From WTAW01 sp964406575 (GTDB lineage Bacteria; Acidobacteriota; Aminicenantia; Aminicenantales; Aminicenantaceae), in NCBI GenBank assembly GCA_964406575.1, contig CAYOSH010000024.1:1-63695 (forward strand): DNA of 63,695 nt, in the 5' to 3' direction. The stretch's first letter is position 1, and the number at the start of each line of letters is the position of its first letter. Made by a program: the position numbers and the translations under genes. Shown piece by piece: positions 18,831 through 26,578 of the stretch. A model generated the notes under the pieces. It made no database searches, was not told the DNA's origin, and worked only from the letters and a program-made list of their open reading frames with translations.

Positions 18831-20288
18831 ATGGAAAAAAATAATCCCCTCAGTTCTTTGAGAACCCTATCCAAAAATGCTTTAGCCATCACGGTTGGAC
18901 AGTTAATCAGTAGGCTGCTCTCGTTTGCCCTCATTGTTTTTATCGCAAAATATTTGGGAGATGTGGGCCTCGGAAGATATTCGTTTGCCCTTTCATTCTG
19001 TGGATTGCTTGTAGTCTTTTCAGAGCTGGGTTTGCGAGAACTGATGATCAGGGAGGTCGCAAGGCATAGGGAGAAAGCAAAAAAATATCTGAGCAATGTC
19101 ATTCTCATCAAGTTTCTTCTTTCTGTTGGCACCATCGGGTTGATTATTGGCGTAATCAGCCTGATGAACTATCCCGAAGAAACCACCTTTGCTGTGTATA
19201 TCATCGGTTTATCTGTTGTTCTGAACTCCATGGCAAGATTGATCAATTCTCTTTTTAATGCGTTTGAGAGGATGGAGCTAGAATCGGTAACTGTTATCCT
19301 TGAAAGGCTTGTTTCGTCAGGATTTGGGATCTTGGCGCTGATTTTAGGATATGGGCTGCGGGAAGTGGTTTTGGCTCTTTTGGCGGGGAGTGTCATCAAT
19401 GTGCTGATGAGTTTTTTCTTGACAGTCAAGATAATTGTCAAGCCGACCATCGAGACAGATTGGGAATTTTGGAAAAAACTCGTTAAGGCGGCTTTCCCCT
19501 TCGGATTGGTCTATATTTTTGTTGTCATTTATTTCCAGGTGGACACAGTCATGCTGTCTTTCTTAAAGGGGGATGCTCCTGTAGGGTGGTACAATGCCGC
19601 TTACAAGCTGATTTTCGCGTTACAAATATTCCCCGTAGCTTTTGTCAATGCGCTTTTTCCCATTATTTCCAGGTATTATGTATCATCTAAAGATTCTCTG
19701 AAGATAGCTCTGGAGAAGGCGTTCAAATATCTGATAATAATCGGTTTTCCTATAGCGGTGGGAGTGACGATTCTCGCAGAAAAGATCATTTTGCTCATTT
19801 ACGGCGAGGGATTCATCCCGTCGATTATCACTCTTAGGATTCTCATTTGGGTGGCCGTCCTGATGTTTATCACGTATTTATTCGGGAATGTTTTTGGTTC
19901 GATCGACAGACAAGTGGTTATTGCAAAAGTCTCCGGAATAAACGCTGTGTTGAATATTGTTCTCAACCTGATTTTGATCCCGAGATACAGCACGATCGGT
20001 GCGGCCATAGCGACATTGGCCACAGAAACTGTCGGATTTGTCCTTTATTTTTTATTTATTGCGAAATATTTACAAAAAATCTCATTACCGAGATACTTGT
20101 GGAGGCCGGTCGTTTCAGGGGCGTTGATGGGAATTTTTGTCTACTTTTTTAAAAATATAAACCTTTTTTTGCTTGTGACCATAGCAACTGTTTTATATTT
20201 TGTGATACTTCTAATGCTTAAAGTTTTTCCGGAAGAAGACTTGGCATTATTTAAAAGAATTGTCAGAGGAAAAGTGGAAATGAGATGA
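18831..20288 (+). CDS. Wzx-type oligosaccharide flippase (copy 2)
   Basis: 485-aa polytopic flippase with about 14 TM segments. The opening SKNALAITVGQLISRLLSFA and KYLGDVGLGRYSFALSF are characteristic of the polysaccharide_synt family. The start is placed at the ATG at 18831 (MEKNNPLSS); a TTG at 18813 would add six residues. It is followed after 7 nt by a GT4 gene. It differs clearly from the flippase at 7482-9023, so it likely serves a different repeat unit. Confidence 0.9.
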   Translation: MEKNNPLSSLRTLSKNALAITVGQLISRLLSFALIVFIAKYLGDVGLGRYSFALSFCGLLVVFSELGLRELMIREVARHREKAKKYLSNVILIKFLLSVGTIGLIIGVISLMNYPEETTFAVYIIGLSVVLNSMARLINSLFNAFERMELESVTVILERLVSSGFGILALILGYGLREVVLALLAGSVINVLMSFFLTVKIIVKPTIETDWEFWKKLVKAAFPFGLVYIFVVIYFQVDTVMLSFLKGDAPVGWYNAAYKLIFALQIFPVAFVNALFPIISRYYVSSKDSLKIALEKAFKYLIIIGFPIAVGVTILAEKIILLIYGEGFIPSIITLRILIWVAVLMFITYLFGNVFGSIDRQVVIAKVSGINAVLNIVLNLILIPRYSTIGAAIATLATETVGFVLYFLFIAKYLQKISLPRYLWRPVVSGALMGIFVYFFKNINLFLLVTIATVLYFVILLMLKVFPEEDLALFKRIVRGKVEMR

Positions 20289-20295
20289 GAGATAA

Positions 20296-21453
20296 ATGAG
20301 AATTGGAATAAACTGTTTTTTCCTGAAATATATTCCGGTGGGGATAGGTATCTATACAGCCCAACTCATAAAGGCGCTCGGTCGAATTGACAAGAATAAC
20401 GAGTATATCTTGTTTTTATCTGATAAAGATGGATCGGCTTTGAACTTTTTGCCCGCGAACATGCTGGTCAGCCAAGGTTCTGTATTGCCCTTCCCCAACG
20501 ATCTTTTGAAGGAGTTTTTCTGGGAGCAGACAATGTCTTTAAGGTTGAAAAAGCACAAAGTCGATGTTTACCACATTCCGTATTCTGCGTCAGGCTTTTC
20601 CAAAAGGACAAGAAATGTCGCGACCATTCATGATATGGCTCTTTATCAATTTCCCGTTTATAAGGGTGGTTTTTTCCGGCGGTTCTACCATATGTATACC
20701 GCGCACTCCGTAAAAAAGGCGGATTTTTTTATCACCGATTCGGAATATTCATCCAGGGAAATCACAAAATTTACAGGCATACCTCGGGAAAAAATCTCTG
20801 TGATCCCTCTTGCAGTGAATGAGGCATTCCGTCCCATCGATGACAGGTTGAAGCTGGAAGCCGTCAAGAAGAAATACAATTTGCCCGAGAGGTTTATTCT
20901 CTATATCGGGGGATATGATATCAGAAAAAATGTTGGGAATCTGCTCCGGGCCTTTGCTTCTCTCAAAAATGAGTACAATATCCAGCATAAGTTAGTGCTT
21001 GGCGGAAATGTTCCCTTAACAAAAAAATTAATAAAGAGAGGCGCAGTGACAGATGTGGTCCGATCGATAGAGGAATTAGGGATATCGACGGACGTGCTTT
21101 TGCCTGGTTTGATTGAAAAAAACGATCTTTCTGCCCTTTACTCCACAGCCGACCTGTTTGTCTATCCTTCCCTTTACGAAGGTTTTGGCTTGCCTGTTTT
21201 GGAAGCGTTGTCCTGTGGAACTCCTGTAATCGCATCGCGTTCCACCTCGATCCCCGAGATTATAAATCGTGAGGAATTGTTGTTTGACCCGATGAATGTG
21301 GATATTATGAGAGAAAAAATGAAATGGCTTCTCGGTGATCCGAAGTTATGCAGGCATCTTTCCCAGTGGGGGATTCAGAGGGCCGGAGATTTTTCCTGGG
21401 AAAAAACGGCAGAAAAGACTCTTCAAGTCTATATGCGTGTGTATAACTCCTGA
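20296..21453 (+). CDS. GT4 family glycosyltransferase
   Basis: 385-aa GT-B glycosyltransferase. The N-terminal MRIGINCFFLKYIPVGIGIY and donor-domain motifs FILYIGGYDIRKNVGNLL and YEGFGLPVLEALSCGTPVI are clear. It is a cytoplasmic or membrane-associated sugar transferase acting on the lipid-linked repeat unit. It lies 7 nt after the flippase and 18 nt before the next GT4 gene, so all three are probably one operon. Similarity to 16453-17577 and 21472-22599 is visible along the whole length. Confidence 0.9.
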   Translation: MRIGINCFFLKYIPVGIGIYTAQLIKALGRIDKNNEYILFLSDKDGSALNFLPANMLVSQGSVLPFPNDLLKEFFWEQTMSLRLKKHKVDVYHIPYSASGFSKRTRNVATIHDMALYQFPVYKGGFFRRFYHMYTAHSVKKADFFITDSEYSSREITKFTGIPREKISVIPLAVNEAFRPIDDRLKLEAVKKKYNLPERFILYIGGYDIRKNVGNLLRAFASLKNEYNIQHKLVLGGNVPLTKKLIKRGAVTDVVRSIEELGISTDVLLPGLIEKNDLSALYSTADLFVYPSLYEGFGLPVLEALSCGTPVIASRSTSIPEIINREELLFDPMNVDIMREKMKWLLGDPKLCRHLSQWGIQRAGDFSWEKTAEKTLQVYMRVYNS

Positions 21454-21471
21454 GGACTTAACGGCGGAATC

Positions 21472-22599
21472 GTGCGAATAGGAATAGAAGCATCGGCTTA
21501 TTACAAGAATATCGCGGGAACGGGTGTGTTTGTGCGCAATATTATCGAAACCTGGAAGGAGACATTGGAGGATGAAAATTCTCTTTTCCTGTTTTTCAGC
21601 CAGAGACCAAGTGTGTTGGACCTGCATAAAAAAAGAAATTTTGCGATACGGTTTCTAAACGGATTGAAAGATATCTTTTGGATGCAGATCATTTTGCCGA
21701 TCCATCTCAGGAGAAACGGAATAGATATCCTGTTCTCACCATCCTTTTTAACGCCCATACTGTCCCATTGCCCGAATGTTGTGACTTTTCTGGATATGAG
21801 CTTTATAAGATATCCTGAAAATGTAGACAAACTGTTTCTTCTCTACCTGAAAACTCTTCTCCCTTTGGTCAAGAAAAAAGCGAAAGCTTTCCTAACCATA
21901 TCTGAATTTTCAAAAAAGGAAATTATCGAGCTTCTAAAGATCCCAGAAGAAAAAATCCATGTCGTTCGGTTGGCCGCGGCTGATCGATATCAGGTCATGC
22001 ATGATGAACATCGGATCAACAGGATTAGGAAGAGGTATGGATTGAGCGGCCCATTTATTTTAAATGTGGGGACGTTGGAGCCGAGAAAAAACATCACCAT
22101 GCTCATTTCTGTTTTTGGCGCTCTGAAAAAGAAAGGCCTGTTTGAAGGGAAGCTGGTTTTGTGCGGACCTAGAGGATGGTATTATCAGAGCATTTTTGAA
22201 AAAATCGAAGAACTGAAATTGAAAGAGGATGTTATGGTTCTTGGGTATATTCCGGATGAAGATTTACCCTGTATCTATAACGCCGCAGAAATATTTGTCT
22301 ATCCTTCGTTTTATGAAGGGTTTGGCCTGCCCGTTTTGGAAGCCATGTCGTGTGGATGCCCGGTTGTGGTATCCAATAGGTCAGCCCTGTCTGAATTGGT
22401 AGGGGATGCCGGCGTTTTGTTCGATCCAACCAGAGAGGAGGACCTGGAGCAGGCTATCCTCCGAGTGCTGGAGGAGGATGACTTGCGCGAAGATCTTGTC
22501 CGAAGAGGGAGTGAGCGGGCAAAGATTTTTTCTGGAGAAAAAACGGCTAAAGAAACTTTTGCAATTCTGAGGAAAGTATTCCAAGATAGCCTCTCGTGA
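21472..22599 (+). CDS. GT4 family glycosyltransferase
   Basis: 375-aa GT-B glycosyltransferase starting with GTG at 21472 (MRIGIEASAYYKNIAGTGVF), preceded by GGCGGA as ribosome site. The donor domain shows LNVGTLEPRKNITMLISVF and YEGFGLPVLEAMSCGCPVV. Third of a set of three closely related GT4 genes in the locus. The N-terminal half differs most among them, consistent with different acceptors. Confidence 0.9.
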   Translation: MRIGIEASAYYKNIAGTGVFVRNIIETWKETLEDENSLFLFFSQRPSVLDLHKKRNFAIRFLNGLKDIFWMQIILPIHLRRNGIDILFSPSFLTPILSHCPNVVTFLDMSFIRYPENVDKLFLLYLKTLLPLVKKKAKAFLTISEFSKKEIIELLKIPEEKIHVVRLAAADRYQVMHDEHRINRIRKRYGLSGPFILNVGTLEPRKNITMLISVFGALKKKGLFEGKLVLCGPRGWYYQSIFEKIEELKLKEDVMVLGYIPDEDLPCIYNAAEIFVYPSFYEGFGLPVLEAMSCGCPVVVSNRSALSELVGDAGVLFDPTREEDLEQAILRVLEEDDLREDLVRRGSERAKIFSGEKTAKETFAILRKVFQDSLS

Positions 22600-22705
22600 A
22601 TGGATTCCCGGTGGAGCGATAGCAATACATTGAAGACATACTTCATCCAGTTTTCACGTCTGTTGAGCGGTTGTATAAAAGCACGAGTGAACAGGATTTT
22701 CGGTC

Positions 22706-24592
22706 ATGGGATCGAATTTGATCAAATCAATCATCAAGTCTTTCGTGTTTATAACACAGCACAAGGCCATATTGCTTTTTATACTCTTGACAGGAGCCTT
22801 TTTAAGATTCAAAGGGCTAACGGTTCAGAGCCTTTGGCTGGATGAGATCATTACGATGAATTTGTCCGATCCCAGCTTGAGCCTCGGGTAAGTCTTAAAA
22901 GGATTGATAAGGTTTGAACTCCATCCTCCTTTTCACTATGTGCTTATCCATTATTGGTCTAAGTTCTTTGCTTATAATGACTTTGCCGCGCGCTTCCTCT
23001 CTGCAGCGACTGGAGTTTGTGGCGTTGCAGCTATGTATGCCCTTGGGAGGGAGATCTATAACAGGAGGGTCGGCATTGGTGCTAGCCTGTTGACGGCAGT
23101 GAATTATTTCCACCTGTATTATTCGCAGGAGGCGAGATCATACTGTTTTGCCTTTTTGTTCGCAGTTTTATCTTATTATTTTCTGATAAAAACGATTAAG
23201 GATCCTTCGATCCGAAACAGCATCTTCTATGTGATAACGACTTTTTTGTTGGTCTACACGCACTATTATGGATTTGCCGTTCTGGCTGCACAGGGTTTAA
23301 CCGTAGGTGTTTTTTGGTTGATAGAGAAACGAGATAATAAGCAAAAACTTCTCAAACATTTCGGCTTATCTTGGGTGATCCTCTTTTTGCTTTATGTGCA
23401 TTGGATCCCAACATTCTTTAAGTTCAGGCGCTTTAAAAAAATGTGGATCTCAAAGCCCAACAGCCACTTCTTCGTCGATTATTTCAGGAATTATTTCGAT
23501 GGGCAAAAAATCTTGATCTATCTGTTTCTCCTGATGATCCTTTTTTTCTTAATCAACACGCTCAATAGCTTTTTTCTCTCCAAGCGCGAGAAAAAGGGGA
23601 TTACGGACAACTTAAGCCTCAGTTTTTCTGTGATCCTCATCTGGATCATCGTGTCCTATTTGGTGCCCTATATTTTTTCTCTGGTGAGAATTCCCATATT
23701 GCACGAGAGATACACAATAGTCACTCTGCCTGCAATACTCGTTGCCATCGCCATGGGCATCGAATCAGTAAGGTTTGATTCCCTGAGGATCTCTTTATTC
23801 ATAGTCGTCCTCATAATTTCTGGCAAGGATCTGTTCATCGATAAAAACTACTACACGCATGCCTTTAAGCAGCAATGGCGGGAGGTGGCCACATTTGTGG
23901 CCAAAAACAACCCCTGCAATTTTCCGGTAAGCCATCAGAAAGCATGGTATTATAAGTATTAATTCGGCCGATTGAATTACCCCGTTAATATTGTCCGACT
24001 TACGGAAGATAGCTTACGAGAGATCGTGTCCTCAGATTCGGCCGCCAATTTTACAGGATATGGTGTTTGGGTGTTGCAGGGACACGACGAGGTGTCTGCG
24101 ATCGGCAGTGAGCTTGAGAGAATATTGCAGGAGGAATTTACAATTATCAGGGAGGCAAAGTTTGTGGGCGTGTGGGGGAGACTCTATTTCAAATACAGAA
24201 TTCCCGAGCTGGATATTTTCAATTTTAATGGCGGGCAGGTCACAACAAGCCATGATGGAGAATCAATAGTCATGTTTACCAATGGGGTCGTAGAATCCGC
24301 TCCTGTATCTTTTCCGCAAGGTCGATATCGTCTTTTCATTTATTGTAAGGGTACAGAGGCCGATGGAGAGTTTCCCCGCGTTAAAGTCCAGATCGGAGGG
24401 TCAAAGATCGGCAGTTTGAAGACGACGAATGTCTTTCAGGATTTTCGCCTTGATTTCTCTTTGGAGCACGCAGAATCTGCCAATGTCCGCATCTTTTTTG
24501 ATAATGATGCTTTTAATAGGGAAACGGGAGAAGATAGAAATCTTTTCATCAAATCCGTGATGATCATTGGCCCCTATGGACAGGAGGAGTGA
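22706..24592 (+). pseudogene. GT39-type membrane glycosyltransferase with CBM-like tail, interrupted by two in-frame TAA codons
   Basis: One reading frame (about 628 codons) with two TAA codons, at 22889-22891 and 23960-23962; no frameshift is needed. Before the first stop it encodes a TM helix and SLWLDEIITMNLSDPSLSLG, the usual WLDE acidic loop of ArnT/PMT-like enzymes. It resumes as VLKGLIRFELHPPFHYVL, continues through about ten TM helices to AWYYKY, then after the second stop FGRLNYPVNIVRL. The final 110 residues resemble a calcium-dependent CBM36/60 module (FFDNDAFNRETGEDRNLFI). Each stop is one base from a sense codon. Either recent inactivation by two point mutations, or consensus error; read-through cannot be excluded. 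Confidence 0.85.
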
Positions 24593-24597
24593 CCCGA

Positions 24598-26073
24598 TCA
24601 GTAAGCCCCTTTTTGCGTGAGCCAGACTTTCAGACTTTCGATCAATATCGTGATATCGAGCCAAAGCGACCAATTCCGGATGTAGTATTCGTCGATAGCG
24701 ACCCTTTCGTCAAATGGCAGGTCTGACCTTCCTCTGATCTGCCAAAGGCCTGTAATCCCCGGCTTGACCAAAGCGATTTTTTTCCTAAAAGTCTCTTTGT
24801 CCGCCAATTCTTCCGGTAAGTAAGGTCTTGGGCCGATGAGGCTCATTTTTCTTTGGAGCACGTTGTAAAGTTGAGGGAGTTCATCCAAGCTGAATTTCCT
24901 TAAAAACCTTCCGACAGGTGTTACTCTCGGATCCTGGTTTTTGAGTTTTTTGTATTTGATCCATTCCTTTTGCACTTCAGGCCGCGTATTGAAATACGCC
25001 TTTAGTTTTTTATCCCCATCTGTGTACATTGAGCGAAATTTATAAAGGTCAAACTCTCTGTTTTTTTCCCCAATCCTCTTTTGCACATAGATAACTGGCC
25101 CCTTTGAATCCAGCTTTATGGCTAGAGCGATGATCATGAAGAGTGGAAGTGAAAAAATAATTGTGACGAGCGTTAGAGCGAGATCGAAGAAACCTTTGAT
25201 CATTCTGTTCCATGGCTTTTTCAAATTCTTTTTTATACACAGGGATAGAACATCTCCGAACACTTCGATGTCCACACCTTCTGTAATAAAATCCCCGCTC
25301 CGTGGAATGAGCCACATGGAGTCACAAAGGTTTTCGCATTTGAACAAGAGTTCTTTGAGGTTTTTTCTTGGAAGATGGGGAGTGGCGATGACGATATCTT
25401 TGGACCCGGAACTTTCTGTGATCTGTTCAAGTTGAGAGATCGGTCCCAGCACCTGAACACCCAGATAACTTTTCCCAATCTTCAATGGGTCATCATCCAA
25501 AAAACCCAGGACCTCATAGCCCATAGTCATATTCTTGTTGATGTTATCGAGCAATCTCAAGCTTTGTTCTTGTACTCCAATAATTATAAGCTTCTTTTTC
25601 CAAAGGTTGGTTTGCACCAATAATTTTTTTACCAGGAATCGAGACAAGGGAAAAAGGAATAAACTTATCAGCCAGGCTAATACGATAACAGTTCTTGAAA
25701 AGGATATCTGCCTTCTGGCAATAAAGATCATGATCATGATCATTGAAGAGGCGATCGTTGTGCTTTTCACCAGAATATTGACTTCTTTCCAGAATTGAAA
25801 TCTTTTTATGTAGAGTTTTTCGTAGGCGAATATGATTGTCCATATTCCAGCAACATAGAAATATTTGAGGAAATGTCCAAAACCTGGAAGAGGGACAGAG
25901 CTGAATTTCGCGAGGAATCGAGGGAGGACGCCATCCCTTACAAAATATGCCAGCGCATAACTTAAAAGCACGACGATTAGATCAGTAACTATCAGGATCA
26001 GGAGAGTTAAGATCTTTTTTTGTGGACTGATGGACACAGAGGTTTTTTTGCTTTTTTTTTGCTGTATGTCCAT
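24598..26073 (-). CDS. Priming polyprenyl-phosphate sugar phosphotransferase (copy 2)
   Basis: 491 aa from the ATG at 26073 (MDIQQKKSKK); an upstream ATG at 26139 would add 22 unlikely residues. Same architecture as copy 1: four N-terminal TM helices, a Rossmann-like domain (KKLIIIGVQEQSLRLL, GFLDDDPLKIG), a membrane segment, and a catalytic domain with DSKGPVIYVQKRIGEKNREF, YKFRSM, DELPQLYNVLQRKMSLIGPR and GITGLWQIRGRSDLP. Sequence divergence from 11943-13358 is large, so the two probably prime different glycans. Converges with the interrupted GT39 gene 5 nt away. Confidence 0.92.
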   Translation of the reverse strand: MDIQQKKSKKTSVSISPQKKILTLLILIVTDLIVVLLSYALAYFVRDGVLPRFLAKFSSVPLPGFGHFLKYFYVAGIWTIIFAYEKLYIKRFQFWKEVNILVKSTTIASSMIMIMIFIARRQISFSRTVIVLAWLISLFLFPLSRFLVKKLLVQTNLWKKKLIIIGVQEQSLRLLDNINKNMTMGYEVLGFLDDDPLKIGKSYLGVQVLGPISQLEQITESSGSKDIVIATPHLPRKNLKELLFKCENLCDSMWLIPRSGDFITEGVDIEVFGDVLSLCIKKNLKKPWNRMIKGFFDLALTLVTIIFSLPLFMIIALAIKLDSKGPVIYVQKRIGEKNREFDLYKFRSMYTDGDKKLKAYFNTRPEVQKEWIKYKKLKNQDPRVTPVGRFLRKFSLDELPQLYNVLQRKMSLIGPRPYLPEELADKETFRKKIALVKPGITGLWQIRGRSDLPFDERVAIDEYYIRNWSLWLDITILIESLKVWLTQKGAY

Positions 26074-26154
26074 AGAATGAATAAGAAAGAACCAGAACTT
26101 GAGTGATGTATTATATCCCATCCCCATCGACGCTTCCAATCATTATTTAAACGG

Positions 26155-26388
26155 GGAAGTATTTCCAAATCCGTGATGAATGCTATCCGAGTGTCCCAAT
26201 TGGTGATTGCGAAAACACGCTCAGTTTCCCCAGCGAGGAAACTTCGCTCGGATCCGGGCTTCCCTCACATCTCCCATGGGAGATGTGCCATGCCCGTCCA
26301 GCCCTTCTCACGGTTTTCTCCACCACACAATTGGGACACTCAATAATGCCACTTGTGTTCATACGATCACGGATTTGGAAATGCTTAC
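26155..26388. mobile_element. Transposon-like element, family A, long form (copy A1)
   Basis: 234 bp without coding capacity. The ends are inverted repeats of 23 bp with two mismatches (left GGAAGTATTTCC..., right end read inward GTAAGCATTTCC..., both continuing AAATCCGTGAT). It is flanked by the 9-bp direct repeat TTTAAACGG at 26146-26154 and 26389-26397, a convincing target-site duplication. Inside, CCAATTGGGACACT-type arms form a second inverted repeat, and a palindrome ACATCTCCC/GGGAGATGT lies in a 93-bp central module missing from copy A3. A MITE-type non-autonomous element; no transposase is in the window. Confidence 0.85.
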
Positions 26389-26542
26389 TTTAAACGGTTA
26401 TCATCCTGAGTTCCCTGATGGTTTGAATGTTTAGTCTGTTATTGAGTGTTCTGATTGTGTGAGAGGAAAGATCGTGTGCATGCCCTACACTGTTGTTTCA
26501 TGGGAAGGATGTTTCGAGGATCTGTTCGTTGTATGGATTGGA

Positions 26543-26571
26543 TTGACATAGGGATATAGTCAAGATATTTT
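26543..26571 (+). promoter_or_regulatory. Sigma70-type promoter, leaderless configuration, for the second Wzy-like gene
   Basis: TTGACA at 26543-26548, a 17-nt spacer, and TATTTT at 26566-26571. The ATG at 26579 lies 7 nt after the -10 box, so transcription should begin at about the start codon. Confidence 0.7.
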
Positions 26572-26578
26572 ATGAGTG

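Noticed and set aside
22889..23962. Programmed recoding of the two TAA codons in the GT39 gene.
   Set aside because: TAA is not used for selenocysteine or pyrrolysine, and no stem-loop or slippery context was recognised next to either stop; point mutation or consensus error is simpler.
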